NCBI GenBank assembly: GCA_019359035.1
Contig: JAHHIC010000102.1
Span: forward strand, 1 to 45,077
Source of the DNA: Scytonematopsis contorta HA4267-MV1
GTDB taxonomy: Bacteria > Cyanobacteriota > Cyanobacteriia > Cyanobacteriales > Nostocaceae
Reading direction: 5' to 3'
Length of the DNA: 45,077 bases
Part shown: positions 1-7,693 of the stretch, piece after piece
Layout of the letters: each line of letters opens with the position of its first letter
Position numbering within the stretch: the first letter of the stretch is position 1
Translations under genes and position numbers: made by a program
The notes under the pieces: generated by a model
Seen by the model: only the letters and a program-made list of their open reading frames with translations
Told to the model about the DNA's origin: nothing
Database searches by the model: none

Positions 1-45
1 TTTGTCTTGCTCAGGAGTGAGAAATACCCTTAAACGAGCGCCCAT
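1..45 (-). CDS. IS630-like transposase, 5' tip only (runs off the window)
   Basis: Reading leftwards from an ATG at 45, the first 15 codons give MGARLRVFLTPEQDK with no stop before the window edge. From memory this resembles the start of cyanobacterial IS630-family transposases, which open with a basic strand and then a 'T/S-P-E-(E/Q)-D' stretch before the helix-turn-helix. Only 15 residues are visible, so the assignment rests on that short match and on context: the adjacent DNA (46 to about 132) is non-coding, and a beheaded kinase tail begins right after it, as expected at an insertion boundary. The catalytic DDE region would lie outside the window. Confidence 0.4.
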   Translation of the reverse strand, partial: MGARLRVFLTPEQDK

Positions 46-132
46 ATTTCAGTCACCTCGGCAGATACATTCTACGTATTTATTTATCTTTACATAGTTT
101 GGTTTTTTCGCGCCGACTTACTTAGTATTCAA

Positions 133-210
133 GTAAATTCTACTTTGGGAAAGGGGACAGAGTTTACGATTACAATTCCTGTCAAAACAAACCCCACCCC
201 CCTCTTATAA
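133..210 (+). pseudogene. 3' remnant of a sensor histidine kinase
   Basis: The plus strand reads VNSTLGKGTEFTITIPVKTN and then four more residues to a TAA at 208-210. 'S-x-LGKGTEF-x-I-x-IP' is the typical last strand of the HATPase_c domain of sensor histidine kinases, placed just after the G2 box. Nothing kinase-like can be read upstream: the frame runs into the non-coding end of the putative IS630-like element. The remnant therefore looks like a kinase beheaded by that insertion. It converges with the intact kinase on the opposite strand, whose stop codon is at 212-214. Confidence 0.6.
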
Positions 211-211
211 A

Positions 212-2407
212 CTATTGCGGAATCCGAATAATAAAAGAAGTCCCTTCAGGAGAAGAAACACATTCCAACGTCCCCCCATGCTTTTCTGTAATAATTTGAT
301 AACTAATAGAAAGACCCATTCCAGTACCCTTACCAACAGGTTTAGTAGTAAAAAATGGGTCAAATATCTTTTGCTGTATATTTAAAGGTATTCCCAAACC
401 ATTATCTTTAATAGAAATAACAACATACTTATCATTACTAAATTGAGTAGAAATACGAATCAATAATTTTTTATCAGGCTGCGAAATAGCTAACTCATCT
501 AATGCATCAATAGCATTAACTAAAACATTCATAAACACCTGATTTAGTTGACCAGGATAACATTTAACTGAAGGCAAATTATCATATTGCTTAATAACCT
601 GAATACTCGGACGCTTAAATTGTTGTTTGAGTCGATGTTCTAAAATCATCAGGGTACTATCAATCCCCTCATGAATATTTGCTTCTTTATATTCAGCTTC
701 ATCTAAGCGAGAAAAATTTCTTAATCCTAGAACAATATCACGAATTCTTTCTGCTCCATTTCCCATAGAATCATGAATTTTAGTAATGTCTTGTTTAAGA
801 AAATCAAGTTCAATATTTTTAATCTCTTTTTCTATTTCTACTTCTGGAGTAGGATAATATTTTTGATAAAGCTCCACTAATTTTAATAAATCTTGAGTAT
901 ATTCTTTAGCGTGGCTAAGATTGCCATAAATAAAACTAACTGGATTATTAATTTCATGAGCAATACCCGCTACCATCTGTCCCAGACTGGACATTTTTTC
1001 TGCTTGAACTAATTGAGCTTGCATCTGCTTGAGTTCTTCAATAATATTTTGTAATTCTTTTGTTCGCTCAGCAACTCGATTTTCAAGCTCTGTGTTATTT
1101 TTTTCTAATTCATGATTAGTCTTTTCTAATTTTAAATTTGTAATTTTTAATTCATTAAATGCAGTTTTTAGTTGTGCAGCCATTTGGTTAAAAGATTGAG
1201 CTAATATTTTAATTTCTTTCAATCTACTAGGCTTGACATTTTGTTCTAAATTACCAGAAGCAATCGCAAAAGATGCTTTAGTTAAATTGGAAATAGGTTT
1301 TTGTATCCAATAAGAAGTAATAATTCCTAAAATTATTGCTATAATAAAGGCTGCAAAACATAATAATATAGTCATGCGAGAATTAGCATTAATTTTTGCC
1401 ATAAAATCAGATTCTGGCATGACTACAATCACTAACCAATCTAACCCGTACTCATCTTTCCAAGGAGTAATATTAATGTGATGGGGTTCTCCGTTAAATT
1501 CAAAGCTTATACTTTGCTTACCTTTTATTGCTTTTAAATCGCCAAAGTTTTTTTGTAAGAATGTTGCAGTTGTATTTAAAAAAGGATGATTACTATTTAA
1601 ATAACTTAATCTTTTTATCTCACCTTTTTCCTTTTTAAAATTAGGGTATTTAATCGAATTAGCTATTAGTAATCCATCTCGCTCAATAATAAATATTTTG
1701 CCATTGGGACTAGGTTGTAATTTTTCCAGAAAACTACTGATATCTGACAAATGTAAATCCACCCCAGTCACACCTATAAACTGACGATTTTTATCATAGA
1801 TAGGATAATTTGCGGAAGCAGCTACATATCCATCAAAACTTTCAGATGTATAAATCCGACTCCAAATTGGTTTACCTGCTAATTTAGTATCTGTATACCA
1901 TCCATCTTTTTTAAAGTCATATTCAGTCACGTATACTTGTTTTCGGCGATTTCCTTTGCTATCAATGGCATAACTGTAGCTTTTACCATTATTTATTTCT
2001 TCAGATAAAAGACCTTCACCTGGTAACCAATATCCAACACCCGTTCCTTGACCTGTATCTAATCCGAAACCAATATATGTAACGTCTTTAAAAATTTGTG
2101 ACTGTTGCCAAAAATAGTATCTAGCACTTTCCAAATCTTCTAAATTTAGCTCTCCCCTCTCTATCGCATTAATATTTATTTTGTTAATTTTATGAGGAAT
2201 ATCGAGGTAACTATCAAGATGTTGTTGGACGCGATTTGCAGTTTCATTCATCACCTTGACGCTTAGTTCATTAACGGCTTTTTGTCCATTGATAAACGAA
2301 AAATAGCCTACCAGTCCCACTGCAGCAAAGATTTGTAGTACAAAGGGTATTATAAGGACAAGCCGTAGAGATATGTTTTGGGATATTTTAGTAACAGACT
2401 TTTTCAT
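212..2407 (-). CDS. membrane sensor histidine kinase (Cache-HAMP-HisKA-HATPase)
   Basis: This 731-residue sensor kinase probably senses an extracytoplasmic ligand and autophosphorylates on histidine. Visible in order are a transmembrane helix at about 15-40, a periplasmic region at about 41-345 that looks like a double Cache (dCache) domain ([15 protein letters not shown] near 210), a second helix at about 346-368, a HAMP domain at 369-420 and a coiled coil at 420-475. HisKA follows, with the phosphoacceptor His484 in [14 protein letters not shown]. The ATPase domain has an N box ([15 protein letters not shown], about 622-636), G1 (DNGLGIP, about 668) and G2 (GKGTGMGLS, about 692). It has no receiver domain and no response regulator lies next to it. 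The transmitter half is clearly homologous to that of the hybrid kinase at 3006-6971, suggesting a shared origin. The ligand is unknown. Confidence 0.9.
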   Translation of the reverse strand: MKKSVTKISQNISLRLVLIIPFVLQIFAAVGLVGYFSFINGQKAVNELSVKVMNETANRVQQHLDSYLDIPHKINKININAIERGELNLEDLESARYYFWQQSQIFKDVTYIGFGLDTGQGTGVGYWLPGEGLLSEEINNGKSYSYAIDSKGNRRKQVYVTEYDFKKDGWYTDTKLAGKPIWSRIYTSESFDGYVAASANYPIYDKNRQFIGVTGVDLHLSDISSFLEKLQPSPNGKIFIIERDGLLIANSIKYPNFKKEKGEIKRLSYLNSNHPFLNTTATFLQKNFGDLKAIKGKQSISFEFNGEPHHINITPWKDEYGLDWLVIVVMPESDFMAKINANSRMTILLCFAAFIIAIILGIITSYWIQKPISNLTKASFAIASGNLEQNVKPSRLKEIKILAQSFNQMAAQLKTAFNELKITNLKLEKTNHELEKNNTELENRVAERTKELQNIIEELKQMQAQLVQAEKMSSLGQMVAGIAHEINNPVSFIYGNLSHAKEYTQDLLKLVELYQKYYPTPEVEIEKEIKNIELDFLKQDITKIHDSMGNGAERIRDIVLGLRNFSRLDEAEYKEANIHEGIDSTLMILEHRLKQQFKRPSIQVIKQYDNLPSVKCYPGQLNQVFMNVLVNAIDALDELAISQPDKKLLIRISTQFSNDKYVVISIKDNGLGIPLNIQQKIFDPFFTTKPVGKGTGMGLSISYQIITEKHGGTLECVSSPEGTSFIIRIPQ

Positions 2408-2452
2408 CTAATTAAAATACTTGGTAATTATTCGTACGGTAAACCCATAAAC

Positions 2453-2632
2453 CACAAAGAAAGCCACAAAGAAAGCCACAAAGAAAGCTACAAAGAAAGC
2501 CACAAAGAAAGCCACAAAGAAAGCTACAAAGAAAGCCACAAAGAAAGCCACAAAGAAAGCTACAAAGAAAGCCACAAAGAAAGCCACAAAGAAAGCCACA
2601 AAGAAAGCCACAAAGAAAGCCACAAAGAAAGC
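2453..2632. repeat. 12-bp tandem repeat, 15 units
   Basis: Fifteen back-to-back copies of CACAAAGAAAGC lie just upstream of the minus-strand kinase. Units 4, 7 and 10 begin with T instead of C, giving a 36-bp super-period in the first two thirds; the last five units are uniform, which suggests recent expansion at that end. Because 12 is a multiple of 3 the array stays open in frame on both strands (HKES repeats on plus, FFVA repeats on minus). I treat those frames as artefacts. The array runs directly into a palindromic element whose flanks carry the same GAAAGCC word. Confidence 0.9.
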
Positions 2633-2794
2633 CAGGGAATAAATTCCCTGTCTAAAAGCTGAAGTCCTCTGAAGAGGACTGAATAATATAAGAAGTTGGT
2701 ATTTTATTTAAGATGCTCCTAAAAACCTTTTTTTTTCTTACTAGTCCTCTTTTAGAGGACTTTAGCTTTTAGACAGGGAATTTATTCCCTGGCT
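2630..2794. repeat. REP-pair / MITE-like inverted repeat
   Basis: Two arms of about 51 bp, 2630-2680 and 2743-2794, are near-perfect reverse complements around a 62-bp AT-rich loop. Each arm holds two smaller hairpins: one built on GGGAATAAATTCCC, and one on AGTCCTC/GAGGACT. The same two-hairpin module recurs at 30721-31030 and, diverged, near 43716-43794. Such modules are common extragenic palindromes in filamentous cyanobacteria. The element has no coding capacity and could act as a terminator between the two kinase genes. Confidence 0.8.
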
Positions 2795-2821
2795 TTCTGG
2801 CTTTCTGGCTTTCTGGCTTTC

Positions 2822-2881
2822 GCTGTCAATTACTAGGATTCCCAAAACTTTTCTCTTTTGAACAAATTAACATTTACTATA
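2822..2881 (+). promoter_or_regulatory. left copy of a 60-bp direct repeat, putative higBA promoter
   Basis: This 60-bp stretch (GCTGTCAATTACTAGGATTC to ACATTTACTATA) is repeated in the same orientation at 6997-7055 with only a few differences. In this copy it is followed by TATAGTGCTATA, a small inverted repeat of the kind seen in toxin-antitoxin operators, and then by an ATG at 2906. Position and content fit a higBA promoter, but no transcription start is known and no clean -35/-10 pair with 17-bp spacing is obvious. Confidence 0.45.
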
Positions 2882-2905
2882 GTGCTATACATTCCTTGTA
2901 TGCCT

Positions 2906-2932
2906 ATGCGAGTAATTGCCAAAAAAGCGACC
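2906..2932 (+). pseudogene. possible N-terminal fragment of a HigB toxin
   Basis: Downstream of the left direct repeat an ATG opens MRVIAKKAT, which resembles the first residues of HigB/RelE-type mRNA interferases ('M-R-V/I-I-A/S-K/R...'). After nine or so codons the frame runs into half of a palindromic repeat (CCTCAACCCAACCTAC at 2955-2970) and then into the 3' end of the minus-strand kinase, so the toxin cannot be complete. The call leans on the second copy of the repeat, which leads into an unmistakable HigB C-terminus. On its own the match is too short to prove. Confidence 0.3.
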
Positions 2933-3005
2933 GAAAAGTTGGGTTTCCGTTATTCCTCAACCCAACCTACGCATTTTCCTTTTTTTTGGGATTAACGCTC
3001 CCTAA

Positions 3006-6000
3006 TCATTGCGGAATCCTGATAACAAATTTCGCACCTGCTCCTGGAGAAGATATACATTCCAGAGTTCCACCATGCTTTTCAGTGACAATTTGGTAGC
3101 TAATACTTAATCCCAAACCTGTACCTTTACCTTCTGGTTTAGTCGTAAAGAAAGCATTAAATAATTTCTGCCTTACTTCTTCGTTCATACCAGAACCATT
3201 ATCTGCAAAACTGATAGTTACCCACCCATCAGACACAGCGGTGGAAATAGTAATAACATTATCGATTTGGTTATAAACTTTACCCTGGTTGGATTCTTCT
3301 AGTGCATCAATACCATTTGCTAACAAGTTCATAAATACTTGATTTAGTTGTCCGGGGTAACAAGCTACTTTCGGAAGAGTCGTATATTCCTTAATTATCT
3401 CGATAGCAGGACGTTCTGGTTTAGCTTTAATCCGGTGGGATAATATCATTAAGGTAGTTTCAATGCCTTCATGAATATCTACTTCTCGTTTGTCATCTCC
3501 ATCAGTTCGAGAAAAATTACGCAGTGACAGCATAATATCTTTGATACGAGCAGTACCTAATTTCATGGAATCAATCATTTTAGGTAAATCTTCCAACAAG
3601 TAATCCAGTTCTATTGCTGCAATTTCTGACTCAATTTCTGGAACTGGTTGAGGATAGTGGGTTTGGTATATTTGTAATAAGTTAGTTAAATCATCAATGT
3701 ATTGAGAAACATGGGAAAGGTTTCCATTGATGAAACTAACTGGATTATTTACCTCATGAGCAACTCCCGCTACCATTTGACCAAGGGAAGAGATTTTTTC
3801 CGTATGAACTAGTTTTGATTGGGTTTGTTGTAACTTATTTAATGCTACTTCTAAATCTTCCGTTTTTTGTTGTAAAAGCTTTGCTGCTTGCTTACGTTCC
3901 GTGATATCTCGTGTGATGGAAAGAGCGTGGAGTTTACCGTTATAAGTGAAATATGTAGATTTCACTTCTACATCAAAAGCTGTTCCATCTTTACGTAAAA
4001 CAGTTGCTTCAGAGAAAAATTCTTTCCCAGCTTTGAGTTTATCAATAAATTCAGCAAACAGATGAAGAGAATTAGGGTGTACAAAGTCTTGTGGTTGAAG
4101 ATTGGGGAATTCTTCATTTGTATAACCGTACATTTTTTCTGTTGCTGCATTAATAGCAACAAATTTATTAGTTTCAAAATCGTAAATTGATAAACCATCA
4201 TTTGCTGATTCAAAAATACTGCGATATTGCTCGGTTAATTGTTGCGAACTAGCCAAAAGTTTTGCATTTTTGAGAGCAACTGCTGCTTGGGATATGAGTA
4301 TTTTGATAAGCTCCAATCTTGCAGGTGTAAATGCATGTTTTAGTAGGTTATTTTCTAAGTATAAAATACCAATAAACTTACCTTGATAAATGATAGGTAA
4401 GCAAAGTATAGATTTACATTGGTATTGTTGTATGTAGAGACAGTTTTTACTAATTGGGTCTGACATAGCGTCTTTTATTACTAATGTTTGCTTAGTAATA
4501 GCAACGTAGTTAATAACTTTTTGAGAAATATCTGAACTTTCTTCTACTGGTATTGATTGTAAGATTAAATAGTCATTTTTATCGTTAGAATCAATTGCTT
4601 CAATCAACAATTTGCCATTTTTTTCTAAAATTAAACAACCCTTTTGAGCGCCTGCATTTTCTAAGATGATATACAATAATGTACGAGGTAAGCTTTCTAA
4701 AATAATATTTCCTTGTATAGCTTCGCTAGCTTTCATAATAGAAGCTATATCAAGGAGGTTTTCACCATTAGTAGTGGTTCCTTTGCTTCGGGTATTGCTA
4801 CTTGCAATAGTTCTGGTAATATCAACTTCAGATTCTGCTATTTTATCGGTGCGAATTATCAAGTCATTGAATCTTTCTTCTAAGTCTGTAATTTTAGCAA
4901 TTGCACCCCATTTTATATAACCGTAATAGGCTTCAGTCATGTAAATTTGAGCATTTTTTTTCTTCCCTAATGATAAATAAAATTTGGCTGCAATTTCATT
5001 GGCAACGGCTGCTTCTTGTATATATCCGTTATCAATTGCTCCTTGGATTGCAAGGTCATATAAATCCATTGCCTGGTATTTATTACCTTTTATACGACAT
5101 AATTCTGCTTCAACCAAATCATATTTATGTTGGCAATTCATTGGTGCGTGACATAACCATTTATACATTTCTTCTTGGTTGCTAGCAACTTGTTGTAGAA
5201 TTTCATTTTGTTCTGAGATTGAAGAGTTTTCATAAATTGCTAAACTAGCCAAAGAATCGTATAAACAAAATTGTATAGTAAAAGTTAATCCTCCTTTTCC
5301 TTGAGAATATTTTTTTGCTAAAAATGCTTTTTTTATTGCTAATTCATGTTTGTCAAATAGATAACAGAGCATTAGCTGAATACAGTAAGATATGAACAAT
5401 CCAGTGTAGTCACATGCTCCTAACTGCTGTTCTAACGTAACTTCTTCATCATATAATGCACCAACTAATCGATGCGCTGTTATCGAATCTCCCAATAAAT
5501 TCAATACCCCTTGATGACAAATATTATTATACATTAGGGGAGTGAGTTGTTTAAATTGGCTCATAGCTTTGCCATAAACTTCCATAGTTTGTTGAACTTT
5601 TGAAAGTTCTTTCCCTACATAGAATTGATGAAATGCTATTCCCAAAGCAGCATAAGATGCGTATTCGCTATCTCCTGTTTCAATCCCACTTTGATAAGCA
5701 TCTAGCAATGGTGTAATTGTCTTATGCAAATGATCATGCCAATGATTAACATAGTTATTAAGTAGAATCAAAATTTTCTGCTTCCAATTTTCCAATTCAT
5801 CGGTAGATTCTGTAAGTAATTGCCGTAATAATGAAGATAAAGCTTGTATGAAACAAGCATAAGGAATATCTCGTTTTAATTGGTCAAATTTACCACTAAT
5901 AAAATAACCTCTAGCGCGAGTAATAGGTTTATTCACCTCATTAATCACCGATGTTTTCCCGATACCCGAATAGCCAGACACCAGCATTAACTCACTTCTA

Positions 6001-6971
6001 CCAATAGCTACTCGTTCAAAAGCATCCAGAAGTTGCTTCATCTGTTCTTCCCGTCCGTACAGTTTTTGACTGGGGAGAAGTTGAGAAAATACGTCCAACC
6101 GACCTGGTATAAAATTATTTATAATACCATTAGCTAATAATTGTTGTTGGCATTGCTTGAAGTCAGCCAATAACCCTTTACCACTTTGATATCTATCCTC
6201 AGCATTTTTTGCCATCAGTTTCATGACGATATCACAGAGAACCTGAGGAATTTTTAATTTTGCATTTTGAATTTTGAATTGGTCTGGTTGCTTAGCAATA
6301 TGGTTATGTACTAACTCCAGGGGGTCATTGGAATTGAAAGGAATTTCCCCCGTCAGTATTTCATAAAGCGTCACACCCAATGAGTAAAAATCGCTCCGGT
6401 AATCAACCACCCGGTTCATCCTCCCAGTTTGCTCCGGGGACATATAAGCGAGTGTCCCTTCCAACTGATTGGGATTAGCAAGTTGAGGTGTTTCTTTGCT
6501 TAATCGGGTAGCGATACTAAAATCCGTCAGCTTGACTTCACCAGTGTTGTGATTGATAATAATATTAGCGGGCTTAATATCTTTGTGAATAATATGGCAA
6601 GAATGGATATAAAGCAAAGCCTCGGTGATGGCGATCACAATTGACAAAATCAGTTGTAGAGATGGCTGATTATTTTCCAGATATTGTTTCAGGGAAACAC
6701 CACCAAAATCCTCAAACACTATCGCTAAACGCTTATCGTCAGTTTCCAAGCGTAAAATTTTGACAATATTTTCATGCTCTAAATTTCCAGCGACGGAATA
6801 CTCATGCTTAAGACGAGCTATTGCTTCTAGGGACGGATATTCAGAATTCAGAAGTTTAAGGATAACAGAGCTACCAGACTCTTTTATTATCCCACGATAA
6901 ATATTAGTATTTACACCATTATGAATATTTTCGTCAAGAGTATATCCAGGGAAAAATACTTTGTTTAGCAT
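3006..6971 (-). CDS. hybrid Ser/Thr kinase-AAA-GAF-PAS-histidine kinase with internal deletion
   Basis: This is a 1321-residue member of the cyanobacterial multidomain kinase family that joins a eukaryotic-type kinase to a histidine kinase. A Ser/Thr kinase domain spans about 1-275, with Lys39, HKD at 129-131, Asn136 and DFS at 150-152. An AAA-type ATPase begins near 303 with the Walker A motif GYSGIGKTS at 333-341. A TPR-like helical region covers about 402-700, GAF about 755-903 and PAS about 910-1025. HisKA has His1072, and a HATPase_c domain ends the protein. Family members are usually some 1800 residues or longer. Here the ATPase stops at about residue 400 (ENWKQKI) and jumps straight into the helical region (NNYVNHWHDHL), so Walker B and the rest of the ATPase are missing while the frame is kept. 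Residues about 232-243 (QFKIQNAKLKIP) look encoded by an intergenic-type repeat. The input signal is unknown. Confidence 0.9.
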   Translation of the reverse strand: MLNKVFFPGYTLDENIHNGVNTNIYRGIIKESGSSVILKLLNSEYPSLEAIARLKHEYSVAGNLEHENIVKILRLETDDKRLAIVFEDFGGVSLKQYLENNQPSLQLILSIVIAITEALLYIHSCHIIHKDIKPANIIINHNTGEVKLTDFSIATRLSKETPQLANPNQLEGTLAYMSPEQTGRMNRVVDYRSDFYSLGVTLYEILTGEIPFNSNDPLELVHNHIAKQPDQFKIQNAKLKIPQVLCDIVMKLMAKNAEDRYQSGKGLLADFKQCQQQLLANGIINNFIPGRLDVFSQLLPSQKLYGREEQMKQLLDAFERVAIGRSELMLVSGYSGIGKTSVINEVNKPITRARGYFISGKFDQLKRDIPYACFIQALSSLLRQLLTESTDELENWKQKILILLNNYVNHWHDHLHKTITPLLDAYQSGIETGDSEYASYAALGIAFHQFYVGKELSKVQQTMEVYGKAMSQFKQLTPLMYNNICHQGVLNLLGDSITAHRLVGALYDEEVTLEQQLGACDYTGLFISYCIQLMLCYLFDKHELAIKKAFLAKKYSQGKGGLTFTIQFCLYDSLASLAIYENSSISEQNEILQQVASNQEEMYKWLCHAPMNCQHKYDLVEAELCRIKGNKYQAMDLYDLAIQGAIDNGYIQEAAVANEIAAKFYLSLGKKKNAQIYMTEAYYGYIKWGAIAKITDLEERFNDLIIRTDKIAESEVDITRTIASSNTRSKGTTTNGENLLDIASIMKASEAIQGNIILESLPRTLLYIILENAGAQKGCLILEKNGKLLIEAIDSNDKNDYLILQSIPVEESSDISQKVINYVAITKQTLVIKDAMSDPISKNCLYIQQYQCKSILCLPIIYQGKFIGILYLENNLLKHAFTPARLELIKILISQAAVALKNAKLLASSQQLTEQYRSIFESANDGLSIYDFETNKFVAINAATEKMYGYTNEEFPNLQPQDFVHPNSLHLFAEFIDKLKAGKEFFSEATVLRKDGTAFDVEVKSTYFTYNGKLHALSITRDITERKQAAKLLQQKTEDLEVALNKLQQTQSKLVHTEKISSLGQMVAGVAHEVNNPVSFINGNLSHVSQYIDDLTNLLQIYQTHYPQPVPEIESEIAAIELDYLLEDLPKMIDSMKLGTARIKDIMLSLRNFSRTDGDDKREVDIHEGIETTLMILSHRIKAKPERPAIEIIKEYTTLPKVACYPGQLNQVFMNLLANGIDALEESNQGKVYNQIDNVITISTAVSDGWVTISFADNGSGMNEEVRQKLFNAFFTTKPEGKGTGLGLSISYQIVTEKHGGTLECISSPGAGAKFVIRIPQ

Positions 6972-6996
6972 AATCTTGCTAGCCTAAAAACTTTTG

Positions 6997-7055
6997 CTGT
7001 CAGTTACTAGGATTCCCAAAATTTTGCTTTTGTGAACAAATTAACATTTACTATA
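6997..7055 (+). promoter_or_regulatory. right copy of the direct repeat (putative higBA promoter)
   Basis: This is the second copy of the 60-bp repeat found at 2822-2881, in the same orientation, lying between the start of the hybrid kinase gene (minus strand) and the higB/higA remnants (plus strand). Identity ends at ACATTTACTATA (7055), exactly where HigB C-terminal codons begin, so the operator-like part and the toxin start seen at the left copy are deleted here. It may still drive higA, and its other strand may overlap the promoter of the kinase. Confidence 0.45.
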
Positions 7056-7162
7056 ATGATTACCGCTTGATTGTTCATGTTCGTTATGATAGAAATGCTA
7101 TTTATGTTCGCTTTATTGGTACGCATCAAGAATATAACAACGTGGATGCAGCAAATATTTAA
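7055..7162 (+). pseudogene. higB: higB toxin, C-terminal remnant
   Basis: The plus strand reads NDYRLIVHVRYDRNAIYVRF followed by IGTHQEYNNVDAANI and a TAA at 7160-7162. This is the characteristic C-terminal half of HigB (RelE/ParE superfamily mRNA interferase), with its 'YRLI-V-x-Y-...-V-x-I/R-F-IGTH-x-EY-D' pattern. The N-terminal half, about 55-60 residues, is missing: upstream of about 7055 the frame passes into the direct repeat. The toxin must be non-functional. The cognate antitoxin gene higA follows, separated by a palindromic insertion. Confidence 0.75.
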
Positions 7163-7208
7163 GGTGATACCAATATTTGGAAGGTTTTGCCTCAAAATAT
7201 TAAAATAC

Positions 7209-7283
7209 GTAGGTTGGGTTGAGGCTTTGCGAAACCCAACAAATACAAAGAAATTTTGGGTTTCGTCCCTCAACCCAACCTAC
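7209..7283. repeat. palindromic repeat between higB remnant and higA
   Basis: Perfect 16-bp arms GTAGGTTGGGTTGAGG (7209-7224) and CCTCAACCCAACCTAC (7268-7283) enclose 43 bp that also contain a second inner pair (GAAACCCAA/TTGGGTTTC). The short words around it, GGTGATACCAATAT before (7163-) and GGAGGTGATACAATAT after, suggest it landed in the higB-higA junction near the higA ribosome binding site. A matching half-element lies at 2955-2970. Confidence 0.8.
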
Positions 7284-7321
7284 AAAATCTCTTAACCGAG
7301 CAGTATTGGAGGTGATACAAT

Positions 7322-7693
7322 ATGCTAGAAACTCGTGCAATTAAAACTGAAGCTGAATATCAAGCAGCACTGGTCGAGATAAATAATTTATTGGAAGCAG
7401 AACCCAATACACCAGAGTGTGACCGTTTAGAAGAATTAACCACACTTTTAGATTTGTACGAAAAGGAACATTACCCAATTGAAGCACCAGAACCTATAGA
7501 GGCAATTTTATATTACCTTGAAGCTCGTGGATTATCATGGAGTTACTTAGAGCCATTTATTGGTAGTAGCGAAGAAGTCGCTGATATTTTACACCGAAAG
7601 AAACCTTTGACATTAGAGATTATTCGCTGCTTACATCAACAATTAGGAATTTCAGCAGAGGTATTAATTCAACCATACTCTTTAGAAACTTAA
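7322..7693 (+). CDS. higA: HigA antitoxin (orphan, XRE-type helix-turn-helix)
   Basis: This 123-residue antitoxin should bind HigB and repress its own operon. The N-terminal half is acidic and helical. The C-terminal half holds an XRE helix-turn-helix: LSWSYLEPFIGSSEEVADIL, then HRKKPLTLEIIRCLHQQLGI. A good Shine-Dalgarno, GGAGGTGAT at 7308-7316, precedes the ATG. The domain order and the 'Y-x-x-A-L-x-E-I-x-x-L' opening are typical of HigA. Its toxin is truncated just upstream, so this is now an antitoxin without a partner here; it might still act as a repressor or neutralise a HigB elsewhere. The stop codon overlaps by 4 bp with the stop of the convergent acyltransferase gene. Confidence 0.85.
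   Translation: MLETRAIKTEAEYQAALVEINNLLEAEPNTPECDRLEELTTLLDLYEKEHYPIEAPEPIEAILYYLEARGLSWSYLEPFIGSSEEVADILHRKKPLTLEIIRCLHQQLGISAEVLIQPYSLET

Noticed and set aside
2378-2662. Open frame of HKES/YKES repeats (plus) and the matching FFVA-repeat frame (minus)
   Set aside because: Both are produced by a 12-bp tandem array, which cannot introduce stops; there is no ribosome site or homologue.
7007-7273. Minus-strand frame upstream of the hybrid kinase
   Set aside because: It lies antisense to the higB remnant and the palindromic repeat; its content is explained by those.
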